64,000 nucleotides of DNA from EW11 sp035765635 (GTDB taxonomy: Bacteria; Verrucomicrobiota; Verrucomicrobiia; Opitutales; Opitutaceae). Under the pieces are notes generated by a model that was not told the origin of the DNA, searched no databases, and saw nothing but the letters and a program-made list of their open reading frames with translations. This document shows, piece by piece, positions 25,729 to 34,775 of this stretch (position 1 is its first letter; each line of letters opens with the position of its first letter). The stretch is taken from assembly GCA_035765635.1 (NCBI GenBank), contig DASTWZ010000012.1, positions 36,784 through 100,783 on the forward strand, in the 5' to 3' direction. A program made the translations under genes and the position numbers.

Positions 25729-27744
25729 CTACTTCTTCCTCGCGGCGGCGGCGTCTTCTCGGGCTTTTTGCTTCGCGGCTAGGGCGTCGGCGCGGGCTTT
25801 TTGTTTGGCGGCAATGGCGTCGGCGCGAGCTTGGGCTCTAGCTTCGGCGGCGGCTTGCGCGTCGGCCTTCGCTTTCGCTTGCGCGGCGAGGGCGTCTTCC
25901 TGCGCTTTCTTTTTCGCGGCTTCGGCCTCGGCTTTGGCTTTTTCGGCGGCGGCCAACTCTTCGGCTTCGGCGGCTTTTGCTTCAGCGGGCATGTTGGCCA
26001 CGCTGGTTTCGTCTGAGACGGTGACCATGTAGCGCTTCACCGCATTGCCCGACGGCGCGAGAAAGTGCAGCGAGCCATCAGGCTTCATGCCCCAGGCGGA
26101 CATGTAGCTCTCGAAGCCTTCTTCGAACGTGGGGCCTTTGCGGCCATCGTAGTAAAGTTGATAGAACGGCCTCACGCCCGGGGCGGATTCGCGGGTGAGC
26201 CAGAGCACGTGCTTGCCGTCCGGAGTGAAGGTAGGAATGCGAATAATGTAATTCGAGTTCGTCGGAACGAGCTGGCCATCGATCACGAGCCCTGTGCGGC
26301 TCGGGTTCTTCTTGTCATAACCGCGGAAGACGCTGTGCGCGCTGTCCGGGCTGAAGATCACATACGAGACGAGGCCCGTCTGCGTGCGCAGGAAATACGC
26401 GGGCTCGATGCCGTCGACTTCGGCGCCGTCGACCATCAGGCGGGCATCGTCATTGCGCGTGCCGGGCAGGGTGGCGAAGGCGTAGTGCTGGCCATCAGGA
26501 CTGAAAATAAAACTGTCGCCGATCACGCGTCGCCCGGCCTGGAGGACGTTCTTGCCGTCGACGATCGCGCTGAAATTACGATTCATGCCGTCCAGCGTGC
26601 CATAGCCATAGCGCGCGCCTTTTTGGCTGAGCGCGAGAGCAGCCACTTGGCCGGCCATGAGTTCGAAACCCTCGGATTCCGCGCCGTCGACAATCAGGAA
26701 ACTCTTGCTTCCCGCATAGGCCTGATAAATCGCTTTCGACGAATCGGGCGTGAAGACCAGATTCGTGACGCCAGCATAGCTTTGGCCGACTTTTCCGTCG
26801 GTGACGACGAAGCCAGAGCCGGACGGCGTGCGGCACGCGGCCATGTAGTGTTTGCCGTCGGGACTGAAAACGACGGATTGCGGGTCTTTCGCGTCGGACA
26901 CCGGTTTGCCATCGACGAAAAGCGTGAGCGGTCCGCCCTGCTTCACTTGGGCGGCCGCCGCGTAGCGTCCGTTTTTCGGCGCGAGCCAGATCTTGTCCGA
27001 GATGGCGGCGCTCTTGATCACGGCTTTGCCGTCAACCACCAGCTGCGGCTGCGCCGAACCGGAAGCGCCGCGGGTCATGATGAGGCGATTGTCCGAAGTG
27101 AAGACGGGGCGGAAGCCGATGTTGCCGGCTTCCTTGCCGTCGACCACGGCGGTCCACTCTTCAGCCGATGCACCGCCTTTTCGCCCGAGATAGACCCAGC
27201 GACTCTCGTCGGCGCTGGTGACAAATTCGGAAATTTGCTCGAACGCGGGGCCTGGCTTGCCGTTCACCACAACCCGAAGACTGATGCGCCCCTGCACCTG
27301 TTCAGCGGCGACCAACGTGAGGTGCTTGCCCGTGGGCGACAGTTTCAATTCCCCGTAGCGCAGCGCTGAAATCCAGTAAGGCGCGCGGAAAACTTCCTTC
27401 CCGTCGAGCACGGCGATGTAGTTTTCGCCGGCGCGAGCGAGATAGGCGTAGTGTTCGCCATCGCGTGAAAACACGACCGCGTTCTGAGCGGTGAGTGAGC
27501 GATCGCCCGTGGTGGAAAAGAGCCCGTCGAATTGCGGTCCTTCTTTCCCGTCCACCACGATGAGACTCTTGCTGCCTTTCATCGTGAGAATCGCGTAGTG
27601 CACGCCGGCGTCGCTGATTTTATAACTCGGCAAACTGGGATTGGGGGCCGGTCCGACGACGAGTTCTTCGATTTTTACCGCGGCGAAAAGGGCTGTCTGA
27701 AACAGCCCGCAAGAAAGCAGGGCGAGAGCAAGTTTGCGGAACAT
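25729..27744 (-). CDS. Secreted beta-propeller protein with Ala/Lys-rich C-terminal tail
   Basis: This 671-residue protein starts with a signal peptide (MFRKLALALLSCGLFQTALFA). Residues 40-570 are a run of repeats of the form SPDGKHYxxxxxxxG followed by xxVVDGKxG, as in TolB/WD40-like propellers; at least ten VDGK or VDGA repeats can be counted. From about residue 575 to the end there is a strongly biased tail of Ala, Lys, Glu, Asp, Gln and Arg with repeats such as KARADALAAKQKARED, likely one long helix. The function is unknown; a periplasmic or surface scaffold is possible. It ends with Lys-Lys at the stop. It has no obvious operon partner: Dps, 208 bases upstream, is on the same strand. 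Confidence 0.75.
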   Translation of the reverse strand: MFRKLALALLSCGLFQTALFAAVKIEELVVGPAPNPSLPSYKISDAGVHYAILTMKGSKSLIVVDGKEGPQFDGLFSTTGDRSLTAQNAVVFSRDGEHYAYLARAGENYIAVLDGKEVFRAPYWISALRYGELKLSPTGKHLTLVAAEQVQGRISLRVVVNGKPGPAFEQISEFVTSADESRWVYLGRKGGASAEEWTAVVDGKEAGNIGFRPVFTSDNRLIMTRGASGSAQPQLVVDGKAVIKSAAISDKIWLAPKNGRYAAAAQVKQGGPLTLFVDGKPVSDAKDPQSVVFSPDGKHYMAACRTPSGSGFVVTDGKVGQSYAGVTNLVFTPDSSKAIYQAYAGSKSFLIVDGAESEGFELMAGQVAALALSQKGARYGYGTLDGMNRNFSAIVDGKNVLQAGRRVIGDSFIFSPDGQHYAFATLPGTRNDDARLMVDGAEVDGIEPAYFLRTQTGLVSYVIFSPDSAHSVFRGYDKKNPSRTGLVIDGQLVPTNSNYIIRIPTFTPDGKHVLWLTRESAPGVRPFYQLYYDGRKGPTFEEGFESYMSAWGMKPDGSLHFLAPSGNAVKRYMVTVSDETSVANMPAEAKAAEAEELAAAEKAKAEAEAAKKKAQEDALAAQAKAKADAQAAAEARAQARADAIAAKQKARADALAAKQKAREDAAAARKK

Positions 27745-27952
27745 GGGGTAGGGGAATGATGAATGAAGAAAGCAGAAGGCAGAATGGCGCGGAGGGGGCC
27801 GCGCAGGCTAATGCTACAACCGACTGCCGAGGGGTGGGGCGCTGGCGCGGAGGGGGCGCGCGCCGGTGTCGATGTTGATAGCTGAAGACTGAAACTTAGG
27901 AAACGAAAGCTGAAATAGCTGGGACCTCTATATTCAGCTCCCTCTTCATTCA

Positions 27953-28483
27953 TCATTGGGTCCGTCGGGTGGTCTCAAAAAGGAACCACGCGCGGCGCTC
28001 GGCTTCGTCGATCCAATTTTCGATCAAGCTGGCGGTGGCGACGTCGCGGGCCTCGTCGCAGAGATCGTGGGCATCGCGCAGGTGTTTCACCATCGAGCGG
28101 TTGTCCTCGGCCAATTCGGCCAGCATGTCCTGTGGGGTGACGTATTCGGCGTCGTTATCGAGGATGCGTTGCTGGCGTGAAATCTCGCCGATGGAGTGCA
28201 GGGTGCTGCCGCCGATCTTGCGCACGCGTTCGGCCAAGGGGTCGGTTGCCGCGAAGAGCTGATCCGCCTGTTCGTCGAGCAGCAGGTGGTAGTCGCGAAA
28301 ATGCGGACCGCTCATGTGCCAGTGGAAATTCTTGGTCTTCAGATAGAGAGCAAACGTGTCGGCGAGCAGGGCGTTGAGCGCGCCGGTGAGGTTCCGAGTG
28401 GACTTATCGGAAAGGTCGGTCGGCGTGGCGATCGCGGCGCGAAGTTCAGCTTTATCGTTCGAAGTGAGTTGGCGTTTTTTCAT
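27953..28483 (-). CDS. dps: Dps-family ferritin-like DNA-protection protein
   Basis: The 176-residue four-helix protein would form a dodecamer that oxidises and stores iron and shields DNA in stress. All inter-subunit ferroxidase ligands are present at Dps spacing: His54 in KNFHWHMSG, His66, Asp70 in the following helix, then Asp81 and Glu85 in DPLAERVRKIGG. The N-terminus has a few Lys and Arg (MKKRQL), as in DNA-binding members, but is short. The gene lies alone, 208 bases before the propeller gene on the same strand. No OxyR or Fur site was recognised in front. Confidence 0.93.
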   Translation of the reverse strand: MKKRQLTSNDKAELRAAIATPTDLSDKSTRNLTGALNALLADTFALYLKTKNFHWHMSGPHFRDYHLLLDEQADQLFAATDPLAERVRKIGGSTLHSIGEISRQQRILDNDAEYVTPQDMLAELAEDNRSMVKHLRDAHDLCDEARDVATASLIENWIDEAERRAWFLFETTRRTQ

Positions 28484-28774
28484 GATAAAAATATCGCCAC
28501 ATATTCTGCCAATGCGGCCATTCCCGCAAATGGCAGGCCGCTTCTTCTGGCGTCATCTGGAGCCGGCGAACGTAACCCGGCTGACCGATTTCCCGGCGGT
28601 GTTTCGAATTTGAAATGGCCGCCTCGAATCTAACCTCCGGAGTGAGTCACGAAAAAATGGCGCGGTATGTTTCGCCCGACGCCGGTGGGTAAACACCCGT
28701 AGGGGCAAACGCCTGTGTCCGGCGCGGAGAGAGGCCGAATTGAAAGAGCGGTGCCGGTCAATTAACGTGCGAGC

Positions 28775-29335
28775 ATGAAAGCAGCAGCAGACCACTCGTC
28801 GGCGCACGCGGGCCATCAGCATCCGCATCAACGTGAGGAAGGACGCGGGAAACATTTGTCCGATTACCTGCCGCTGATCGTGATTTTCGCCCTGGCGATT
28901 CTGGCGGCTCTTGCGAAGCAGCGGGCTTACGCGGATGGCTGGAGCCTCGAGCGAGGGATGCACGATTTCATGGGATTTTTTCTCGTGGTGTTTTCCATGT
29001 TCAAATTTTTCGACCTGAGCGGCTTTGCGGACGGCTTCCAGATGTACGATCTCCTCGCCAAGCCATTCCGTCCCTACGCTTACGTTTATCCCTTCATCGA
29101 ACTTGGCCTGGGCCTCGGTTATCTCGCGACGACGGGCAGCGTCACCCTGTACGCCGCGACGATCGTCGTGATGGGCTTTGGCGCGTTGGGGGTCGGTGTC
29201 GCGCTCTCGCGCAAACTCGATATCGAGTGCGCCTGCATGGGCACGGTGCTGCACGTCCCGCTTTCGACCGTCGCCCTGGTCGAAGACATCGGCATGGCCG
29301 TGATGGCCGCAGCGATGTGGGTTAGTGTGAAATGA
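28775..29335 (+). CDS. MauE/DoxX-like membrane protein of a metal-efflux operon
   Basis: The 186-residue inner-membrane protein has four hydrophobic helices (around 30-48, 65-85, 105-122 and 125-145, with a fifth near the end). Its N-terminus is His-rich (HSSAHAGHQHPHQ), and a CAC motif sits before the last helix (IECACMGTVLHVP). MauE-like proteins shuttle reducing equivalents to periplasmic thiols; members next to metal exporters are thought to serve metal-binding or thiol proteins. It is first in line before the Cys-rich protein, CzcC and CzcA on the same strand, so the His cluster and the CxC may bind metal. The link to efflux is from context. Confidence 0.8.
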   Translation: MKAAADHSSAHAGHQHPHQREEGRGKHLSDYLPLIVIFALAILAALAKQRAYADGWSLERGMHDFMGFFLVVFSMFKFFDLSGFADGFQMYDLLAKPFRPYAYVYPFIELGLGLGYLATTGSVTLYAATIVVMGFGALGVGVALSRKLDIECACMGTVLHVPLSTVALVEDIGMAVMAAAMWVSVK

Positions 29336-29441
29336 TAGATCGCCGCCAGCTGCGCGCGACGCGGTGGCGTCAGCTTCGAGAACCTCTCGGGCGCGAGATC
29401 ATCATCATGATCCTGATAATAATGAACATCGGCTGGTCACC

Positions 29442-29472
29442 TTGACACGGGTGCTTCCCTGTCGAGTCTTAG
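29442..29472 (+). promoter_or_regulatory. Promoter-like element before the Cys-rich gene
   Basis: TTGACA (29442-29447) and TCTTAG (29467-29472) are separated by 19 bases. The spacer holds an imperfect dyad GACAcGGG...CCCTGTC. Long 19-base spacers with a dyad mark MerR-type metal-responsive promoters, but the -10 box is poor. No MerR gene is nearby. Confidence 0.3.
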
Positions 29473-29478
29473 CCGCGA

Positions 29479-29874
29479 ATGAGAGTTGTGCGTGCGATCT
29501 TCGTCCTTTGCTTGGCGGCCTTGTGGTTGCCCGCGGCGTCGCATTGCGCGCTCGAACAATTGGGAGTGCTTCCTTTGGCGCAGGGGGATTGCTGCGCTGC
29601 GGACGAAGCGAAGACGGCGTCAAACGCTCACGATCGCTGCGCAAAGGATAATTGCGACGCGATCGAATCTGGCGCGGTCAAGTTGGCCTCGAATTTGGTC
29701 AAGGCTCCGGCAGTGGGTCTGTTTCTTTGCCTCGATCAGCTTGTCGCCGCCGAGCCGAGCACCGAGGTGGCTCAACCTCGGCCGTTAGAGGATCGGTGCT
29801 CCGAGGCGTTGCCGCATACGTGGCATATTGTTTCGCGAGCCGCCTTGGCTCCGAGAGCTCCATCAGTGGCCTGA
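29479..29874 (+). CDS. Small secreted Cys-rich protein of the metal-efflux operon
   Basis: The 131-residue protein has a signal peptide (MRVVRAIFVLCLAALWLPAASH). Six cysteines follow (HC, DCC, RCAKDNC among them) within about 40 residues, plus two more nearer the end, with no known domain. It sits between the MauE-like gene and CzcC on the same strand. A periplasmic metal-binding or thiol-redox partner for the MauE-like protein is a reasonable guess, but nothing in the sequence proves it. Frame choice is supported by the signal peptide and by the operon position. Confidence 0.6.
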   Translation: MRVVRAIFVLCLAALWLPAASHCALEQLGVLPLAQGDCCAADEAKTASNAHDRCAKDNCDAIESGAVKLASNLVKAPAVGLFLCLDQLVAAEPSTEVAQPRPLEDRCSEALPHTWHIVSRAALAPRAPSVA

Positions 29875-29997
29875 GTTCACCACGTCCCTGCGCGGACGTG
29901 GAGTGTGAATACTTTTTGTTTGGTCCGGGCGCTTGCGCGCGCCCGTTTTCCGCCGCGTTCACCGCGGCCACTGACTCGAACTCTCTCTGTTTCGCTC

Positions 29998-31284
29998 ATG
30001 CGTTTCTCATTTTCCCGTACCATCATTCTCGTATCCGGCGTTGCCTGCCTTTCGTTCGCGAAAGCGCAGACGGCCGACGCCTCCGCTCAAAATATTTCTG
30101 TTTCCGCGATCGTCGCGGAAATTTCGCAAAACAATCCGGAGCTGAAATTCTACCAAGAAGAAATCAGCGCCGCGCGCTCGAGTGCTCGCACGGCTGGCCG
30201 ACTGGACAATCCGGACCTTGCGCTCGATCTGGGCCGCAAACGCTCGACCGCGGCGGACGGAACTCGCCTGGGTGACGGCGCGGCCTGGTCCGTTTCCGTG
30301 ACGCAAACTTTCGAATGGCCGGGACGCCTCTCGTTGCGAAAGGCCATCGCGAATCGCGACGTCGCGCTCGCCGAGTTGGGTCTTGCCCGGTTCGAAAATG
30401 CGCTCACGGCACGCGCGAACACACTCGCGTATTCGCTTTACGCGGCGAACACCAAAGCCGAGGCGGCGCGTGACGTGGCCAACCGTTTCGCCGCGTTGAA
30501 GGAAACATTTCTTGCGCGAGATCCCGCGGGCATCACGCCTCTGCTCGAAACGCGAGTTATCGAGGCAAGCGAACTCGCTCGGCAGCGTCGGGCGACCGAG
30601 GCCGAGCTCGGTATTCAGTCGGCACTGGTGGAGTTGAATCAACTTCGCGGCGCACCGGCGGCGACGCCATTGAAGATCACGGTGGCGGAAACGAAAATGA
30701 ACGATGCGCCAACGCTCGAGGCCTTGTTGGCGGCGGCTCGTGAAAACAATTTTGAGTTCAAGGCGCGTAGGCTCGAGCTCGAGCAGCAGGGTTTCGTCGT
30801 TCGACTGGCGCGAAATGAACGTTACCCGGCGATCTCCGTTCGTCCCTTCTATACGGAGGAGAATGCGGGCGATAAAGAGACCACGATTGGCGTGGGTCTT
30901 TCACTGCCGCTGCCGATTAATGGACGCGCGCGGACCGGCGTTGATGTCGCCGAAGCTCGACGACGGCAGGCCGAGGTGGCTGCTCTGGTCGCGCAGCGCG
31001 AGCTCGAGCGCGAAGTCATCACAGCGTGGCAGCGTTATACGGCGAAGCTGGCCGAGTCGCGCAAATGGACGCCCGATGCGGCGCAACGCTTTCGTGAGGC
31101 CGCAGAACTGGCTGATCGCCACTACCGGTTGGGCGCAGTCCCCATCGCGACGTACGTCGATCTGCAAAACAGCTATCTCGATGCAGTCGAAGCCTTGCTC
31201 GAAACCCAAAGTGAAGCGCTGGAAGCCGGCTTGAAACTCCAGCAACTCACCGGCCTCGATTTCGTTTTCACGCGCGAGAACTAG
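29998..31284 (+). CDS. czcC: Outer-membrane efflux protein of the TolC/CzcC family
   Basis: The 428-residue protein has a signal peptide (SRTIILVSGVACLSFAKAQ) and the two repeated halves of long helices and short strands that form a TolC-type trimeric tunnel. NPELKFYQEEISAARSSART is the start of the first half; LARNERYPAISVRPFYTEE is the second-strand region, and VDLQNSYLDAVEALLETQ the last helix. It would carry metal ions pumped by the next gene through the outer membrane. It precedes CzcA by 7 bases on the same strand, so the two are co-translated. The longer open frame upstream of the ATG reads as low-quality sequence and was not used. Confidence 0.9.
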   Translation: MRFSFSRTIILVSGVACLSFAKAQTADASAQNISVSAIVAEISQNNPELKFYQEEISAARSSARTAGRLDNPDLALDLGRKRSTAADGTRLGDGAAWSVSVTQTFEWPGRLSLRKAIANRDVALAELGLARFENALTARANTLAYSLYAANTKAEAARDVANRFAALKETFLARDPAGITPLLETRVIEASELARQRRATEAELGIQSALVELNQLRGAPAATPLKITVAETKMNDAPTLEALLAAARENNFEFKARRLELEQQGFVVRLARNERYPAISVRPFYTEENAGDKETTIGVGLSLPLPINGRARTGVDVAEARRRQAEVAALVAQRELEREVITAWQRYTAKLAESRKWTPDAAQRFREAAELADRHYRLGAVPIATYVDLQNSYLDAVEALLETQSEALEAGLKLQQLTGLDFVFTREN

Positions 31285-31291
31285 AACGAAC

Positions 31292-34200
31292 ATGATCGAT
31301 AAAATTCTAGAGTTCGCGCTGCGTCAGCGCGTCTTCGTCGTCATCGCCGCTCTGGCTTTGGTCGCGATTGGTCTCTGGTCGGCGGTCCGTCTTCCGATCG
31401 ATGCGGTGCCGGATATCACGAATGTGCAGGTGCAGATAAATTCGGTCGTGCCCGCGCTCGCCCCCGAAGAAATCGAGAAGCTCGTCACCTATCCGATCGA
31501 AGTGGAGATGGGCGGGATCGAGAAATTGTTGGAGGTGCGCTCGATTTCGAAATTCGGACTTTCCCAGGTCACGCTGATCTTCGAAGAAGGCGCCGATATT
31601 TATCGAGCGCGCCAGTTGGTGGGAGAGCGGTTGCAGAGTGCGTTGGACGAACTTCCGCCTGGCGTGACGCCGAAGCTCGCTCCGATCAGCACCGGTCTCG
31701 GCGAGATTTATCATTATATTGTTCGATATAAAAAAGATTATACAAACGCGCCCGCCGATGCCGAAGAGCGTCTGCGCCAGCTGAAGCTGGTCCAGGATTA
31801 TGTAGTTAAACCAGCACTACGCACGGTGAAGGGCGTGACCGAGGTCAACACCTCCGGAGGTTATGATAAACAGATCGTCGTTTGGCCGGATCCGGGGAAG
31901 CTCACCGACGTTGGGCTGACCGTCGCGGAGCTTGCCGATATCATCGCGGAGAACGTGGCCAATGCCGGTGGCTCCGTCGTGGAAAGGGGCGGCGAGAGCG
32001 TTACTGTGCGATCGGTTGGCCGCGTGCAGAGCACGGAAGAGATTGCGAATCTTCCGCTGAAATTCGCCGGCAAACCCGCTGCGCTGCGGGTGAAGGACGT
32101 CGCGGATGTCGGCATCGGCTCGGGCGTGCGCACGGGCAGTGCGACTCACGACGGCGAAGAAGCAGTGCTCGGCTCAGCGTTGATGCTGATCGGTGAGAAT
32201 AGTCGTCTCGTGTCAGGGCGAGTGCATCACGCGATCGAGAACGTGCGCGCCAAGCTACCTGCAGGCGTCGAGATCGAGACGGTTTATAACCGCACTGACT
32301 TGGTGAATGCGACGGTGCGCACCGTGGAGAAAAATCTGTTCGAAGGCGCGGTCCTGGTGATCGCGGTGCTGATTGCGTTGCTGGGCAATTGGCGGGCGGC
32401 GTTGATCGTCGCGGCCGCGATTCCGCTTTCGATGCTCTTCGCGATGACCGGCATGGTGCGTTATGGTGTTTCCGGAAATTTGATGAGCTTGGGCGCCGTT
32501 GACTTCGGTTTGATTGTCGATGGCGCGGTCGTCATGGCGGAAAATATTATTCGCGTGCTCGCGCATCGTCAGCAGCAGCTCGGAAGATTGCTGAATCGCG
32601 AGGAGCGCATGCGCAGCATTCTCGCGGCATGTAAACAGGTGGGATCGCCGACGGTTTTCGGCGTGGTGATCATCACGATCGTCTACCTGCCGATGTTCAC
32701 GCTGCAGGGCATTGAAGGGAAAATGTTCAAGCCGATGGCGTTCACCGTCGTGTTCGCTCTCATCGGCGCGCTGATTCTGGCGCTCACGCTCGTGCCTGCG
32801 CTGTGCTCCTTTTTCCTGACCAAAAAGATCAAGGAAGAGGACAATTTTGCGGTTCGCATCGCCAAGCGCGTTTACGAGCCGGTGCTCGAATTCAGTTTGC
32901 GCATGCGCTGGGTTGTTACGCTCGCGGCGGTTGCGGTGTTCGCTTTGTCGCTGTGGATTTTTCAGCGGCTTGGCGCTGAATTTATCCCGCAGCTCGATGA
33001 AGGCTCTCTCGCCGTGCAGATGATCAGGAAGACGAGCATTGGACTGAAGCCCTCGACCGAAATGCAGATGGCGTCCGAAAAATTGCTTCGAGAAAAATTT
33101 CCCGAGGTGACGCACACTTTCGCGCGTCTCGGCACCTCTGAAGTGGCGACTGATCCGATGGGAGTGAACGTCGGCGACAGCTATGTTTTGCTCAAACCCA
33201 CCGATCAGTGGCGAAAAATCGACGGAGTACCTATCGGCAAAGATGAGCTAGTGAATTTGATGGCGGAGGAGCTGAATAAATCTCTGCCCGATCAATCTTA
33301 TCTTTTCTCTCAACCGATCGAACTTCGCTTCAACGAGCTGCTTTCCGGCGCTCGAGCGGATATCGCGATCAAAGTGTTTGGCGACGATTACGACGTGCTT
33401 GAAAAAGTGGCGACGGAGATTCGGGAAATCGTGGAGAAAATTCCTGGCGCTGCGGATGTCGAATTCGACGCTGCGGGAAAAGCACCGATGCTGCAGATCT
33501 CGATCAATCGCGCGGCGATGCTGCGTTATAACGTGCACGCGGATGAAGTGAACAAAGTCATCGGTGCGGCGTTTGCTGGCAGCGAAGCAGGCGTCATCGT
33601 CGACGGGAATCGACGTTTCCCGGTGGTTACGCGTTTGCCAGAACGTGCGAGGCAGGATTTCAGCCGGGTCGCGAGTTTGCCGGTGCGCACGAGTGACGGC
33701 GGCTTGATCACGCTTGGGCAAGTTGCGGACGTGAGTGTCAGCGAAAGCGTCAACACGATCAGTCGCGAAGCGTTTCAGCGGCGCATGGCGATTCAGGTCA
33801 ATCTGCGCGGGCGGGATGTGCAGAGCTTTGTGTTGGAGGCGCAGCGCGAAATCGGTGCGCGGGTGAAGTTGCCCGATGGATATTCCGTGGATTATGGCGG
33901 CGCGTTTAAAAATCTTCAGGAGGCGCGCGTCCGTCTGATGATTGTCGTGCCGATGGCGCTGGGCGCGATTTTCCTATTGATCTTCATGGCGTTTGGCAGC
34001 GTGCGGCAGGCGTTCATCGTTTATACAGGAATTCCGCTGGCGGTGACCGGCGGAGTATTTGCTCTCTGGATACGCGATTTGCCGTTCTCGATTTCTGCGG
34101 CCGTGGGATTTATCGCCCTGTCCGGCGTGGCCGTGCTCAACGGTGTGATGATGATTTCCTTCATCAATCATTTGCGGGCAGAAGGTAAACCCGTGCGCGA

Positions 34201-34453
34201 GGCCGTGATCGAAGGGGCGTTGACGCGCTTGCGTCCCGTCTTGATGACGGCGTTGGTGGCGTCGCTCGGCTTTGTCCCGATGGCGCTGGCCAATGGTCCC
34301 GGCGCGGAAGTTCAGCGCCCGCTCGCAACCGTCGTCATCGGCGGAATCATCACTGCGACCTTCCTGACGCTGGTGCTGCTGCCGACGCTGTATTGTTGGT
34401 TTGAGAAGGATCAGGCACCAGCGGCGACGAAGGGGCCGCCCGGATCCGGTTAA
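31292..34453 (+). CDS. czcA: Heavy-metal efflux RND transporter (CzcA/CusA family)
   Basis: The 1053-residue proton-driven pump has twelve membrane helices and two large periplasmic loops. TM4 holds Asp404, Asp410 and Glu417 in VDFGLIVDGAVVMAEN. These lie two positions from Asp402, Asp408 and Glu415 of Cupriavidus CzcA, the proton-relay residues of divalent-cation (Zn, Co, Cd, Ni) exporters; copper/silver CusA has a different motif there. MIDKILEFALRQRVFVV at the start and RPVLMTALVASLGFVPMAL later are family hallmarks. Export needs a CzcB adaptor that bridges to CzcC, but none follows: the next features are a repeat and a tRNA. Confidence 0.93.
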   Translation: MIDKILEFALRQRVFVVIAALALVAIGLWSAVRLPIDAVPDITNVQVQINSVVPALAPEEIEKLVTYPIEVEMGGIEKLLEVRSISKFGLSQVTLIFEEGADIYRARQLVGERLQSALDELPPGVTPKLAPISTGLGEIYHYIVRYKKDYTNAPADAEERLRQLKLVQDYVVKPALRTVKGVTEVNTSGGYDKQIVVWPDPGKLTDVGLTVAELADIIAENVANAGGSVVERGGESVTVRSVGRVQSTEEIANLPLKFAGKPAALRVKDVADVGIGSGVRTGSATHDGEEAVLGSALMLIGENSRLVSGRVHHAIENVRAKLPAGVEIETVYNRTDLVNATVRTVEKNLFEGAVLVIAVLIALLGNWRAALIVAAAIPLSMLFAMTGMVRYGVSGNLMSLGAVDFGLIVDGAVVMAENIIRVLAHRQQQLGRLLNREERMRSILAACKQVGSPTVFGVVIITIVYLPMFTLQGIEGKMFKPMAFTVVFALIGALILALTLVPALCSFFLTKKIKEEDNFAVRIAKRVYEPVLEFSLRMRWVVTLAAVAVFALSLWIFQRLGAEFIPQLDEGSLAVQMIRKTSIGLKPSTEMQMASEKLLREKFPEVTHTFARLGTSEVATDPMGVNVGDSYVLLKPTDQWRKIDGVPIGKDELVNLMAEELNKSLPDQSYLFSQPIELRFNELLSGARADIAIKVFGDDYDVLEKVATEIREIVEKIPGAADVEFDAAGKAPMLQISINRAAMLRYNVHADEVNKVIGAAFAGSEAGVIVDGNRRFPVVTRLPERARQDFSRVASLPVRTSDGGLITLGQVADVSVSESVNTISREAFQRRMAIQVNLRGRDVQSFVLEAQREIGARVKLPDGYSVDYGGAFKNLQEARVRLMIVVPMALGAIFLLIFMAFGSVRQAFIVYTGIPLAVTGGVFALWIRDLPFSISAAVGFIALSGVAVLNGVMMISFINHLRAEGKPVREAVIEGALTRLRPVLMTALVASLGFVPMALANGPGAEVQRPLATVVIGGIITATFLTLVLLPTLYCWFEKDQAPAATKGPPGSG

Positions 34454-34774
34454 CCTTGGTTCGAGGCGTGCATAGAAAGCCCCAGTTGAGCGCGGGCAAT
34501 TCGTGTGCGTTTCTATTCACTACGTCAGCCGCGGATTCGATTCGTTGTGACGCCGGCCTCCCGGCCGGCCAACCTTTTCCCTGCGCGAAGCGCGAGACCC
34601 CTGACTTTCGCCAACCCTCCCAAAAATTCTTATCCCTTTTGCGCGAAGCGCGCTGTCGGCTTGCCCAGTCGAAGCCGCGGGCACGCATATCGTCCGCCTA
34701 CGCTCTGCGAGCTTCGGCGAGACAGTCTTCGTCCGCGCTTCGCTCGGCGAAGACTGGCGAAGACTGGCGAAGAC
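34454..34774. other. Gene-free region after czcA holding a repeat copy and short hairpins
   Basis: I see no gene here. It carries one inverted copy of the GGCCGG repeat, several short dyads around GCGCGAAGCGCGC (near 34640-34655), and three tandem copies of a 10-base unit next to the tRNA. The czcA operon would be expected to continue with an adaptor gene at this place. Confidence 0.5.
34551..34574 (-). repeat. Dispersed GC-rich repeat, copy C (inverted)
   Basis: This is the reverse complement of the first 24 bases of copies A and B at 25.3 and 25.6 kb. It begins CGCCGGCCTCCCGGCCGGCC on the plus strand and lacks the CTCCGTTGGG end. Confidence 0.75.
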
Positions 34775-34775
34775 T
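34746..34775 (+). repeat. Three tandem copies of a 10-base unit next to the tRNA gene
   Basis: GGCGAAGACT is repeated three times without a break and abuts the 3' end of the tRNA gene on the other strand. No CCA is encoded. A tRNA 3' end is a common integration site, but no integrase is nearby. Confidence 0.7.

Noticed and set aside
25082..26032. A 316-codon plus-strand frame through the repeat region with an Ala/Phe-rich end
   Set aside because: It is made of the GC-rich repeats and of the antisense of the Ala/Lys tail of the propeller gene.
26065..27369. A 434-codon plus-strand open frame opposite the propeller gene
   Set aside because: The propeller repeats and signal peptide on the minus strand explain the region; the plus-strand product is biased and has no fold signal.
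29442..29472. A firm MerR-type metal-responsive promoter
   Set aside because: The 19-base spacer is suggestive but the -10 box and the dyad are poor and no MerR gene is nearby, so it is kept only as a low-confidence feature.
34746..34775. The three tandem 10-base repeats as a CRISPR remnant
   Set aside because: There are no spacers and no cas genes; the units are direct head-to-tail copies.
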